Shown here: positions 29,476 through 39,100 of the stretch, piece by piece
How positions within the stretch are numbered: the stretch's first letter is position 1
How the letters are laid out: each line of letters opens with the position of its first letter
Source: Sphingomonas sp. TDK1
Lineage (GTDB): Bacteria; Pseudomonadota; Alphaproteobacteria; Sphingomonadales; Sphingomonadaceae
Length of the DNA: 64,000 bases
NCBI RefSeq assembly: GCF_001650735.1
Contig: NZ_LXVY01000046.1
Coordinates: 62,001-126,000, forward strand
Direction of reading: 5' to 3'
Made by a program: the position numbers and the translations under genes
The notes under the pieces: model-generated
Database searches by the model: none
What the model was told of the DNA's origin: nothing
The model's input: only the letters and a program-made list of their open reading frames with translations

Positions 29476-30765
29476 TCAGGCGTCCATGTCGACGCGGGCG
29501 AGCCGCGGCGACAGGAAGTGCACGCAGGCGAGCGCGACGAAATAGGCGCTGCCCGCCACCGCGAAGAGCGGCCAGTAGCTCCCGATCCGTGCCAACACTT
29601 CGCCAGCATAGAAGGACATCAGGATGCCTCCCACCGCGCCCACGGTGCCGCCGATGCCGATCACCGAGCCCACCGCGCCGCGCGGGAACATGTCCGCCGG
29701 CAGCGCATAGAGGTTGGCCGAGAAGGCCTGGTGCGCCGCCGTGGCGATGCCGATCACGGCGACCGCCAGCCAGACGCTGCTCAGCGACTCCGCGAACAGC
29801 ACCGGCAGCACCGCAAAGGCACAGACCAGCATCGTCAGCTTGCGGGCGACATTGGCGGTGTACCCTGCGCGCATCAGCCGCGAGGAGAGCCAGCCACCGG
29901 CGACGCTGCCCATGTCGGACACGAGATAGATCGCGGCGAGCGGCAGGCCGAAGGTCTTGAGATCGAGCTGGTAGCGCTCGAACAGATAGCCCGGCAGCCA
30001 GAACAGGAAGAACCACCACACCGGATCGATGAAGAACTTGCCGAGCGCATAGGCCCAGGTCTCGCGGCGAAGGAGCACCGAGCCATAGCCGAGCTTCTGC
30101 ACCTTGTCGGCGGGGTCCTGCTCGATCCAGGCGAGCTCGCCCTCGGTGACCTTGGGGTGCTCGCGCGGGCTGCGGTAGAGCATCCACCAGGCGATCAGCC
30201 AGACGAAGCTGACCACGCCGGTGATGACGAAGGCCGAGCGCCAGCCCCAGGCGATCACCATGTACGGGATCACCAGCGGCGTGAGCACCGCGCCGATGTT
30301 CGCGCCGGCATTGAACACGCCGATCGCGAAGGCGCGCTCCTTGGCCGGGAACCACTCGGTAACCGCCTTGATGCCTGCCGGGAAATTGCCGGATTCGCCG
30401 ATGCCCAGCGCGAAGCGGGCGATGGCGAACTGGGTGATGTTGTGGGCGGCGCCGTGGAAGATATGGGCGACCTGCCAGACGACGAAGGCGATGGTGTAGC
30501 CGACGCGCGCGCCGACCTGATCGACGATCTTGCCGAACAGGATGTAGCCCACGGCATAGGCGAACTGGAACCAGATGATAACGCCGGCGAAGTCCTGCTC
30601 GGTCCAGTGCAGGTCCGCCATCAGCGTGGGCTTGAGCACGCCGATCATCTGACGGTCGATATAATTGATGATGGTGGCCGCGAACAGCAGCCCGCAAATC
30701 ACCCAGCGATATCGCCCTACCCGCTCCACGGCGCCGCGTACCGCGGCTTCGCCCTTGCTCGCCAT
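29476..30765 (-). CDS. exuT: MFS hexuronate transporter (ExuT-like, ACS family)
   Basis: A 429-residue, 12-helix permease of the anion:cation symporter family. The signature is INYIDRQMIGVL after the first helix, then GIGESGNFPAGIKAVTEWFPAKERA in the middle of the N-half, both typical of hexuronate transporters. GGAGAG 6 nt upstream supports the ATG at 30765. It lies 28 nt upstream of uxaC on the same strand, so imported galacturonate or glucuronate would pass directly to the isomerase. Confidence 0.87.
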   Translation of the reverse strand: MASKGEAAVRGAVERVGRYRWVICGLLFAATIINYIDRQMIGVLKPTLMADLHWTEQDFAGVIIWFQFAYAVGYILFGKIVDQVGARVGYTIAFVVWQVAHIFHGAAHNITQFAIARFALGIGESGNFPAGIKAVTEWFPAKERAFAIGVFNAGANIGAVLTPLVIPYMVIAWGWRSAFVITGVVSFVWLIAWWMLYRSPREHPKVTEGELAWIEQDPADKVQKLGYGSVLLRRETWAYALGKFFIDPVWWFFLFWLPGYLFERYQLDLKTFGLPLAAIYLVSDMGSVAGGWLSSRLMRAGYTANVARKLTMLVCAFAVLPVLFAESLSSVWLAVAVIGIATAAHQAFSANLYALPADMFPRGAVGSVIGIGGTVGAVGGILMSFYAGEVLARIGSYWPLFAVAGSAYFVALACVHFLSPRLARVDMDA

Positions 30766-30797
30766 CAACTCTCCAATCCCACTCCGCCGTCCCGGGA

Positions 30798-31030
30798 TCA
30801 CGCGACCCCGATCGTGCTCCGCACGCAAAGATCCGGCCCAAACCGCGCCTCGACCTCCGCACCCCGCCGAACCGGGTAGACGCCGGTGACGGCGGCGGTC
30901 GATATCCCCTGGCCTTCGGCCAGGGGCAGCCCCCGCGCCGCGCGTTCGAACAGGAAGCGCACCGCTCCGATCGGTCCGTCGAGCATCGCGCTCGCAGTGC
31001 CGGTTCCAGCGACCTCCTCCCCAATCGTTA
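30798..31030 (-). pseudogene. remnant of a fumarylacetoacetate-hydrolase/2-keto-4-pentenoate-hydratase-family gene
   Basis: The last 65-75 codons of a minus-strand frame ending at 30798 read like the C-terminus of this family: TASAMLDGPIGAVRFLFERAA, then RGLPLAEGQGISTAAVTGVYPV and a terminal VRSTIGVA. The frame continues upstream but loses all resemblance beyond about 31030, and the roughly 200 N-terminal residues of the family are absent. I read it as a 5'-deleted remnant in the uronate cluster. It might instead be a short ORF with another start, but no ribosome site is placed for one. Confidence 0.6.
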
Positions 31031-31449
31031 GCGACCCCGGCGGGTGAAGGAAATCCTTCTCAGAATATATACGGTATTCGATCAGTGCATCTTCGTCGAG
31101 ATGGGGAGAGTGGCGCTTCAACGATTGATGTTTCGATAAGGCGACGTGGCGATCTCGACCTAGACGCCCGATGCGCGTGGATGGCCTTGTGCGGCATGCC
31201 GGGAACACTTGCCGAACCGGCAAGCGGCGGGCGCTTCGCCCCGGGCGCTCCCCCCTGCCCGCCGGCAACGCCATTCGTACGTTTCCGTATTGCGTGTCGG
31301 CCACCCGTTCGTGCCGGCGACTTTGCTTGTTTGGCAGCCCGTTAGACGCGCTTTTTGTCACCATGGCAGGGCCCGAAGTGCCCTCGGATTCCTATAAGAA
31401 GAGGTAACGCCTCCGGCTCCATTCCACGCCGGAGCATAAGGATTATGGA
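31031..31449. other. intergenic region upstream of the chemoreceptor gene
   Basis: This gap of about 420 nt has no credible gene. It contains a 6-bp hairpin CTTGCC/GGCAAG (about 31208-31224) and a 7-bp hairpin CTCCGGC (31411-31417) with GCCGGAG (31428-31434). The second ends 15 nt before the chemoreceptor ATG and just ahead of its AAGGA ribosome site, so it could affect translation. No sigma-28-type chemotaxis promoter was recognised. Confidence 0.35.
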
Positions 31450-33318
31450 ATGAAACAGCTACTCGCGCGGGTGCGCGTGCCCGTGAAGATCCTGGCCGTC
31501 GTCGCGATGATCAACGTGGTGAGCCTGGTCCTCACCGGCATCGCTGCCAGCAGCCTCAACCACGCCAATCGCGATTATTCCGAACTGACGCTCGGCACGC
31601 TCCCCGGTGCGGTACATACCGCTCGGCTCAACCGGCTGATCGCCGCGATGCCCTATGCGGGGTACCGGGCCGTCGCGAACGACGGCAGCAGCGCGATGGC
31701 CCGCGAAGCCGAGACCGAGGAAAAGCACAATTACGAGCAGACCAAGACGCTGCTGACCGACATTGCGCAGGAAGATCCCACCGCCCAGACGGTGGTGAAC
31801 GACGTCCGCTCGCAGCTCGAAACCTTGCAGGACAAGACCCAGCGCGCCATCACCCTCGGCCTGCGCAACGAGGATGCCGCCGCCCTCGCCCTGCTTCGGG
31901 AAGTGGATCCGCAGGTCCAGGCCATGGCCGAGCGCCTGTCCACCTTCAACGACGCGCGCACCAAAACTGCGGCCGACGCCTCGCACGCCCTGCAGTCGTC
32001 CGGCCAATCCACGGTCTGGACCCTTGTTGCGATCAGCGTGATCGCGATCCTGCTCGGCCAGGGGCTCGGCTATCTCGTCTCGCGCCTCGGCATCACCGAT
32101 CCGCTGGACCGCCTGCGCACCGCGATGCAGGCGGTTGCCGGTGGCGATCTCCGGGCGGCCGTGCCGGGTACCGACCGGGGCGATGAACTGGGCGCGATGG
32201 CGCGGACCGTTTCCGTGTTCCGCGAGAACGCCGTTGCACAGGAGGCGACGCAGCGCGCGAAGGCGGAAGCCGATGTGCAGCAGGCCCGCCTCATCGACGC
32301 GCTGGACACCCGCCTGGACGCCCTGTCGCATGGCGACCTCACCGCTTCGATCGACGTCGAGGTGGCGCCGCAGTTCGAGCCGGTGAAGGGCAATTTCAAC
32401 CGGGCCGTGACCAACCTCCGCACGCTCATCGCCCAGGTCCTGGAAAGCGCGACGACGATCCGCACAGGCTCCGGCGAGATCGCCGCCGCGTCCGAGGATC
32501 TGGCAAAGCGCACCGAAGCCAATGCCGCCAGCCTGGAAGAGACGGCCGCAGCGGTCACCCAGATGGACCAGCGACTCAAGGCCACCGCCCGTGCTGCCGA
32601 AACCACGGTACAGCGCACCAACGGCGCCATCCAATCGGTGGAGAACGGCCGCACCATCACCGACACCGCCGTCCAGGCGATGACGCGCGTCTCGGAAGGC
32701 GCGAAGGGCATCGACGACGTGATCGAAGGTCTCGACAAGATCGCCTTCCAGACCCGCGTCCTCGCGATGAACGCCGCGGTCGAGGCCGGTCGTGCCGGCG
32801 AGGCGGGCCGCGGCTTCGCCGTCGTCGCCGACCTTGTCTCGCAACTTGCCATGCGCTCGGAAGAAGAAGCCAGCCGCGCGCGCGACCAGCTCAGCGCGAC
32901 CCAGAAGGACATCGTGGAGGCGGTGCAGACCGTCGAGCAGGTCGAAGGCGCCCTGAAAAGCATCTCCGAAGCCACGACCGAGGTGCACCAGCTGGTCACC
33001 GTGATGGCGGCGGACAACCAGGCCCAGGCCACGGCGATTTCGCAGATCGCAACCGCCGTCCAGACGATGGATCACAGCACCCAGCAGAATGCGGCCATGG
33101 TGGAGCAGACCTCGGCTGCAGCGCGCAATCTCAACGCCGAGGTTACCGGCCTCAGCGACCAGGCACACAAGTTCGAGGTAGGCTCGGGCCGCCCCATGCC
33201 GGCGCAGCGCGCGGCACGGCCGCAGCCGGCGCCGCGCAACACCGGCTATGTTTCACCGGTCAAGCCGCTCCCCGCCGAAATGGCCACGGCCGACGACGGC
33301 GAATGGGCGAGCTTCTGA
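31450..33318 (+). CDS. methyl-accepting chemotaxis protein
   Basis: A 622-residue transmembrane chemoreceptor. The first membrane helix is at residues about 12-35, then a periplasmic four-helix-bundle region, a second helix near residues 190-212 (VAISVIAILLGQGLGYLV) and a HAMP domain. The signalling hairpin has its tip at AMNAAVEAGRAGEAGRGFAVVAD. The C-terminus EWASF fits the xWxxF tether for CheR/CheB. The ATG at 31450 has AAGGA upstream; another ATG at 31445 is out of frame and stops at once. No che operon is adjacent. The ligand is unknown. Confidence 0.93.
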   Translation: MKQLLARVRVPVKILAVVAMINVVSLVLTGIAASSLNHANRDYSELTLGTLPGAVHTARLNRLIAAMPYAGYRAVANDGSSAMAREAETEEKHNYEQTKTLLTDIAQEDPTAQTVVNDVRSQLETLQDKTQRAITLGLRNEDAAALALLREVDPQVQAMAERLSTFNDARTKTAADASHALQSSGQSTVWTLVAISVIAILLGQGLGYLVSRLGITDPLDRLRTAMQAVAGGDLRAAVPGTDRGDELGAMARTVSVFRENAVAQEATQRAKAEADVQQARLIDALDTRLDALSHGDLTASIDVEVAPQFEPVKGNFNRAVTNLRTLIAQVLESATTIRTGSGEIAAASEDLAKRTEANAASLEETAAAVTQMDQRLKATARAAETTVQRTNGAIQSVENGRTITDTAVQAMTRVSEGAKGIDDVIEGLDKIAFQTRVLAMNAAVEAGRAGEAGRGFAVVADLVSQLAMRSEEEASRARDQLSATQKDIVEAVQTVEQVEGALKSISEATTEVHQLVTVMAADNQAQATAISQIATAVQTMDHSTQQNAAMVEQTSAAARNLNAEVTGLSDQAHKFEVGSGRPMPAQRAARPQPAPRNTGYVSPVKPLPAEMATADDGEWASF

Positions 33319-33330
33319 GCGCAGCAGACT

Positions 33331-33369
33331 AAAAAGAAACGGCCGGGAGAGCGATCTCCCGGCCGTTTC
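33331..33369 (-). terminator. intrinsic terminator between chemoreceptor and PEP-CTERM genes
   Basis: A perfect 15-bp stem (33336-33350 with 33355-33369) and a 4-nt loop. On the minus strand it is followed by five T residues (complement of 33331-33335), so it best serves the PEP-CTERM gene ending at 33388. It may act for both convergent genes. Confidence 0.87.
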
Positions 33370-33387
33370 CATATCCGCTACGGGCGC

Positions 33388-34026
33388 TCAGGCGGCGGCA
33401 GCGAGGCGCGCGGTGCGGCCGGCACGACGACGCAGCGACGCGCCGACAAAGCCGACGCCGGCGATCATCAGACCCCAGCTGGCCGGCTCGGGAACGCCGC
33501 TCGGGCCGAACACGACGGTCGGGGTCGCGGTGCCGATGGTGGCGCCGGCGAGACTCGGGCCGCCGAGCGTGGTGGTGAAGGCGGCAGCCGCTTCGTTCGT
33601 CAGCGTCAGCGCCGAATTGGCGCCGAGCGTGAAGAGCGAAAGGTTGGAGCCGAGAGCGGCGCCGTTGGCCGATGCGCTGCCGCGCACGATGCCGGCCGCG
33701 GTGTCGATCACGAAATTGCCGATGCTCAGGGTGTTGCCACCCGAGGTGAAGTTCAGGCCCGAACCATTGTGCTCGACAACGAGCGCACCGGTCGAGTCAT
33801 TGCGGGTGCCGCCGGTCACGAGGAAGGCGGCAACGATGTCGTTGCCGACCATGAACGAGCTGGCCGTGCCGTAGGTGGTGACGCCGAAGCCGAGCATCTG
33901 GAAGGTCTTGGTGGCCGTAAGGTCGACGGCGGTCGCGCCGCCGATGATCGGCGCAGCCGAAGCCGCGACCGGGGAAAGCGACAGGCCCGCAACAAGGGCC
34001 GCCGCGCTCAAAGCGCCTTTAATCAT
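33388..34026 (-). CDS. PEP-CTERM (PEPxxWA) sorted exported protein
   Basis: A 212-residue secreted protein. It has a signal peptide (residues 1-26, ending VAASAAP), a Gly/Thr/Ser/Asn-rich beta-type body without recognised domains, and a C-terminal sorting signal: VPEPASWGLM, a hydrophobic helix, then a basic tail RRRAGRTAR. In the known system exosortase cleaves such a tail and the protein goes to the cell surface or extracellular matrix; no exosortase gene is in this window. GGAGG ahead of the ATG at 34026 decides the start over one nine codons upstream. Confidence 0.85.
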   Translation of the reverse strand: MIKGALSAAALVAGLSLSPVAASAAPIIGGATAVDLTATKTFQMLGFGVTTYGTASSFMVGNDIVAAFLVTGGTRNDSTGALVVEHNGSGLNFTSGGNTLSIGNFVIDTAAGIVRGSASANGAALGSNLSLFTLGANSALTLTNEAAAAFTTTLGGPSLAGATIGTATPTVVFGPSGVPEPASWGLMIAGVGFVGASLRRRAGRTARLAAAA

Positions 34027-34229
34027 CCGCAAATCCTCCTGAACAGGGTACAACGCGCCACGACCGGTCGCATGGTTAATGCCCGTATCATGGCAGCGTC
34101 CGAACCTTGCGGCGGTGCAGCAAGTTCCGTCGCTTCGTCGGCTAATTCCTTCGGCTTGACCCGGAAAATCAGCAACTTGCGACGAAACGGCGTTTTTCGC
34201 CGTTCACCCGGTCCGCCAGGCGTTAACCG

Positions 34230-35264
34230 TTATCGGTTGAGCCTATGGAGAAGTTGCGCCCGCAGTCTTCTGGCCTGCAGGGCATCGATCGGTGCCAGCG
34301 GCCCCCGCGCGGCCTCGGGCAGGTGCGCCGCCGGTATTTCGGCATCGCCGAAGACGTAATAGTCGAACAGCGACCTCCATGCAGCCTTCTCCGGTGCGGG
34401 GCGGTCTCGCAGGCTGAGCAGGGCATGCAGCAAGGTAAGCTGGGGCGTATCCAGGAAGCCGGGGCTGGTGTTCCACCAATAGTTCACCAGCACGTTGAAC
34501 GGCGCCAGCGCCTCGACATGGTGCCACCACATCGCCGGATAGAAGAGCAGGTCGCCGGCGTCGAGTTCCGCCACCTGCGCATGCGCCATGGCCTCGCGAA
34601 AGCCAGGGTGGCGATCGAAGTCCGGCGCCCCGAAATCGACCATGCTCACGACCTGGCCGCCCGGCGTCGGCTCCAGCGGCCCCGGATAGAGATTGGCGAT
34701 CTGGTCCGGCGGGAACAGGCTGAAGCGCCGCCGCCCGACGGCGCAGACGGCAAGGTTGTGCGACATGTCGTAGTGACAGGTCGCGGTGGTGCGGTTCCCG
34801 ATCCAGATGCTCGCGAGGTGCTGCGCGAACATCGGATGATCGAGCGCCAGATCATTCTCCGCGCGGAAGCCTGGCAGATATTCGTCCAAATCGGTCGAGC
34901 CGACATAAAAGCTGGGCGCTTCCACGTTGCCGATCTGCGGTTGCATCGCGTCGAGCAGTGCTGTCAGCGGCTCGCGACGGCCGGCGAAATTGAGGCCGGT
35001 GACCGCCTCGTCATAGAAGAACCGCCCGTTTATCTCGGGTGCGCCGATGAAGGTCACCACCGGGCGACCGGCATCGAAGCGCCGCAGCAGGTCCATGGCG
35101 GCACCCGCCGATTGCAGGCCTGCACGGACAAGCGGCCAGTCGGCGGCGACGCCCTTCAGAATGGTAGGCGTCTGTTCGGCCATCAGCCTTTCGAAGGGAA
35201 GCGCATCCGGCGCAATCGCTTCCCACACCCGCACGGCGGGGGCTTGGCCGGCCAGCACGTTCAC
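34230..35264 (-). CDS. cupin_8 (JmjC-like) 2-oxoglutarate/Fe(II) oxygenase-type protein
   Basis: A 344-residue protein of the cupin-like/JmjC fold. The metal triad is visible as HYDMSHN (HxD, about residue 165) and the distal His in AMWWHHVEAL (about residue 248). The opening EAIAPDALPFERLMAEQTPTI is typical of the cupin_8 family. Its GTG start overlaps the sapC-like stop (GTGA at 35261-35264). Proteins of this family hydroxylate proteins or small molecules, but the versions linked to TonB receptors in sphingomonads have no established substrate. Confidence 0.82.
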   Translation of the reverse strand: MNVLAGQAPAVRVWEAIAPDALPFERLMAEQTPTILKGVAADWPLVRAGLQSAGAAMDLLRRFDAGRPVVTFIGAPEINGRFFYDEAVTGLNFAGRREPLTALLDAMQPQIGNVEAPSFYVGSTDLDEYLPGFRAENDLALDHPMFAQHLASIWIGNRTTATCHYDMSHNLAVCAVGRRRFSLFPPDQIANLYPGPLEPTPGGQVVSMVDFGAPDFDRHPGFREAMAHAQVAELDAGDLLFYPAMWWHHVEALAPFNVLVNYWWNTSPGFLDTPQLTLLHALLSLRDRPAPEKAAWRSLFDYYVFGDAEIPAAHLPEAARGPLAPIDALQARRLRAQLLHRLNR

Positions 35265-35995
35265 CGGGGCGTGCCGGCGTTCTTGCGCTCGATGAGCGCG
35301 CTGACGTTACCCAGCGAGGCGGTCACCAGATAGGCCAGGCCCAGCACGTTCGCCCGGTGCAACCGTTCCAGCCCGATCGGATCGAGGGCATCGAGTTTTT
35401 CGCGCGACAGCATCTGGAAGCCGTCGATCCGGTAGCGCTGCGCGTCGTGCAACGTCACCTCGATCACATTGGCTTCGAGCAGGCCCAGTTCCTGAAACAG
35501 GGCATAGACCGGCGCTGCCGCGCCGATACCGGCATGGATCCGCCCCAGCACGCGCGAGACATGCTCCAGGTACCGGCTTGCCCCGCCCTGCGGCAGGAAC
35601 AGCAGTTCGCCGCCGTCCGTGCCCACGCGCGGATCGTCCAGATCGACATGCACGGTCGGCCCTTCGTCGGGATCCGCGCCGTCGCCCGGAATACCGATCG
35701 AGAACGGCCCGCGCTGCTGGAGTGCGGGTATGTAGCGGCTGGTCCAGCGGTCACCGTCGAAGAAGAGGTTCTCGTCCAGATCGAAGCCCGTGAGCGCGAC
35801 CGCCTGCAGCCCCTCGCCTTCCGCCTCGCGGAACAGGATCGGGAATTCGCGCTGCACCGCCTCGAACTCGGTGGGAAAGATCAGTATCTGGTTGGCGGCA
35901 TCGCCGAATTCCGCGCCGTGGCGGAAGGCGACGCGCAGGTCCTGGTGGAGCACATTGTCCAGCGCGACCGGGTTCGTCATTCGAAACACATCCAT
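35261..35995 (-). CDS. SapC family protein
   Basis: A 244-residue cytosolic protein of the SapC family. It begins MTNPVALDNVLHQDLRV and has the conserved stretch QILIFPTEFEAVQREFPIL and FDLDENLFFDGDRW. SapC was named from Campylobacter S-layer work, but in alphaproteobacteria it accompanies TonB-dependent receptors, and its biochemical role there is unknown. Starts at 35995 and 35980 are both possible; neither has a clear ribosome site. It lies between the third receptor gene and the cupin_8 gene and overlaps the latter. Confidence 0.85.
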   Translation of the reverse strand: MDVFRMTNPVALDNVLHQDLRVAFRHGAEFGDAANQILIFPTEFEAVQREFPILFREAEGEGLQAVALTGFDLDENLFFDGDRWTSRYIPALQQRGPFSIGIPGDGADPDEGPTVHVDLDDPRVGTDGGELLFLPQGGASRYLEHVSRVLGRIHAGIGAAAPVYALFQELGLLEANVIEVTLHDAQRYRIDGFQMLSREKLDALDPIGLERLHRANVLGLAYLVTASLGNVSALIERKNAGTPR

Positions 35996-36079
35996 ATCTT
36001 CCGGGCATCTGGCCCGGTTCGCGAGCGACCATGGCGCAAAGCCGTCGCCCCCTCAACCACCCACATCCGCGACGGACAA

Positions 36080-36110
36080 AGGAAAGGGCCGCTGCACCAG
36101 GCAGCGACCC
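36080..36110 (-). terminator. terminator/attenuator between the third receptor gene and sapC
   Basis: On the minus strand the sequence 36110-36086 can form a 10-bp stem (one G-U pair) around a 5-nt loop and is followed by TTTCCTTT. It lies 33 nt after the receptor stop and 85 nt before the SapC start. It probably reduces read-through from the abundant receptor message into sapC and the cupin gene. Confidence 0.6.
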
Positions 36111-36142
36111 TCCCCCCTCCACTCGCGCAGATGCGCGGTAGC

Positions 36143-39100
36143 CTAGAACTTGAAGCGCGCACCTGCCAGGAAGCGGCGATCGAGTTCCTGCGCGAACCAA
36201 AGCTCGCTGATGTCGCGGGCATAGGTCCGCACGCTCGCCTTGGTCAGGTTGATCCCTTCCAGGGTCAGCGCGATCTGCGGTGTCACCTCGTAGCTGATGT
36301 TCATGTCGAGCTGGCCGAAGGGCGCGGTGAACTCGGGGTTGCGCGAGCCCTGGCGGTTGATGCCCGACAGATATTTGTCGCGCCAGTTATAGGCGAGACG
36401 CGCCGAGATGCCGTTCTTGTCGTAGATCAGCGTGGTGCTGAACGTGTCGCTCAGGCCGAGCAGCGCGAACTGATCCTGGGCCGGGTTGGCGCCGAGATTG
36501 AAGCCCACGTCGCCGCGCACCAGCGTGTACGCCGCAGCGACACCGATGCCGGTGCTGCCGAGGAAGTACTGGCCGGCCAGCTCGACGCCGTAGATTTCGG
36601 CATCCTTGTTGTTGATCGGCTGCGTCACCTGGAACTGATACAGCGGATCGGCCGAGTTGCCGCGCAGGTCGTACTGGTTGTTGATCGCCTTGACGTAGTT
36701 GTCGTCGAGCGCGCGCGTCGAGTTGTTGTAGTTCGCCTGGAACTCGGAGGTCGCTGCCGCAACGGAGCCGCGGTTGGCGATCAGCGCCGACATGACGAAC
36801 AGGTTCACATCGCTGATGTCCGCGCCAAGCCCCTTGAGCGCGTCGTTCGCCTGGCCCGAACGGCTGCCCGCCGCGCCCGAGCTCGGATCGCGCAGACCGA
36901 ACAGCGGCGACGTGAACTGGCCGTTACCGACGAAGTTATGCACCCGCTTGTCGAAGAAGGCGACCGAGACATAGCTGTCCGGCTTGAAGTACCATTCCAG
37001 CGACGCGTCGAAATTGTCCGAGATCAGCGGCGACAGGCGGGCGTTGCCCACCGAAGCGCTGGGGATGCCGCCATTGTTGGTCGGACGCGGCGGGCCGCCC
37101 ACCGTGGTGGCGGTGAACAGGTTGTTGTAGTTCGGCCGTGCGATCGTCTTGCTGTACGACAGGCGGGCCAGCAGGTTCCGCTGCAATTCGACCTGGAAGT
37201 CGACCTGCGGCAGGACGTTGTCATAGGAATGCGATTCATCGAACTGGGTGGTGTTGCTCAGCGAAACCACCACGGTGAAGTCGTTGTCCGACACCCAGTC
37301 CAGCGCCGACGGCACCGCGACCTGCGAGATCGAGCGCGACTTGGTGTGCTCGTAGCGGATGCCGGCGACCAGGCGTGCAGGCGCGCTGCCCACTTCGCCC
37401 TTCCAGGTCAGCTGGCCATAGGCCGCCCAGATGTCTTCCTTGACGCGGTTGTTGTTGTTGCCGGTGATGCCGATGGCGTTGCCACGGCCCGCGTAATAGG
37501 ACGACAGGATCGGATAGAGCTTCGACGCATCGCCGCGGAAGGCGAGCTTCGAGTCCGGATCCGAGCCCGGATCATATTTGTCGAACTTGCACTCGAGGCA
37601 GAAGGGCTTGACCAGGCCCGGCGCGAGGCGCTGGACGTCGCCCGGATTGGCGATGCCCCAGTCGCCCAGCGTCTGCTGGGTGCTGACAAAGGTCTGGCGC
37701 ATGTCGGTCTTGCGATAGTTCGCACCGAACTCGAACTTGCTCTCGTTGCCCAGGTCCCAGCCGAAGTCGGCGCGGACTTCGCGCACCAGCTGTTCCTGGG
37801 TGGACTTGTTGGTGCGACCGATCTGGCTGCCGAACGAGTTCAGGTCGAGCGGCACGGAGCCGAGCGTGATGTCCTGCTTCGGAATGCCGGCGCCGCTATA
37901 GTCCACCGAATGCGCGGCCACGACGTTGGCGCCCATGCCGACCAGCGTGGAGCTGACGCCGTTGGGATTGTCCGGCAGGCTCGACGACTTCGAGATGTGC
38001 CCGTCGAGGCGCATCGAAAGGTTGCTCGCCATCTGCCACTCGGCGTTGAGGCCGAAGTCGGTCAGCTTGTTCTTCTGGGCGCGAGACTGGGCCTCGAAGC
38101 CCTCGTCCTTGAAGCCGTTGATCGTCTCGTGGAGATAGTTGGCGGTGGCGACGGTGGTGTTGCCGTCGAAATGCACCTCGTCGAACGGGCGGCTGAACCA
38201 GTTGGACAGGTCCGACCGCGTCTCGCGCTGGCGGTTCTGCGCGTAGAGACCATCGGCGGTGAGGGTCAGGGTGTCAGTCGGCTTAAACTGCACCACCGCC
38301 TGCCCGTTGATGCGCTCGCGGCTGCCCTCGGCATAGTGATAGCGGCTGTCGTTGGGGATCGCGACCAGCTGGCTGGTGTTGCTGGGCGCGCCCTTAACGA
38401 TGGTGCAGCTCGAGCTCAGCGTCGTCTGGCTGGCCGGGCACACCGTATTGTTGCGGGTGAAGCCCCCAGTAACGAAGCTGCTGTAGGGAACGATGTTCCA
38501 GTCGTTCGACGTTGCCGCGATCGAGGTGAAGTTGCGCTTCTGATAGCTGCCGAACAGCTCGACGCCGAAGCGCTGATCCGCATCGCTCCAACCGACCACG
38601 CCCGAGAATTCCGGAGTCACCTTCGCGCCGCAATCCAGGCAGCCATCCACGCTCGTGTCGTACACTGCCTTGGCACCGACGCTGCCGTTCAGGCCCGGCT
38701 TCGCGCCTGGGTCCAGCGGACGGCGAGTAACGACGTTGATCGTCGCGCCGATACCACCCGACGGCACCGCCGCCCGGCCGGTCTTGTACACTTCGAGCGT
38801 ACGAACGCCTTCGGTCGCGAGGTTCGAGAAATCGAAGGAACGCGTGGTGCCCTGCGCACCATCCGCATTCTGGTCACCGCCGACCACCGCGATCGCCGCC
38901 GAAGCGAGCTGGCGACCGTTCAGCGTGACGAGGTTGTACTGGGGGCCGAAGCCACGAACCGTAACTTGCGAACCTTCGCCGTTGGTACGATTGATCGACA
39001 CGCCCGGAATGCGCTGTAGCGACTCCGCAAGGTTCGTATCCGGGAACTTCCCGATGTCTTCGGCCGAAATTGCGTCGACGATGCCCGGAGACTCGCGCTT

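Noticed and set aside
35357..39019. Very long plus-strand open frame (about 1220 codons) opposite the third receptor gene
   Set aside because: It is antisense to a clear TonB receptor gene, has no recognisable domain or ribosome site, and is rich in Arg, Ala, His and Asp as expected from complement frames in GC-rich coding DNA.
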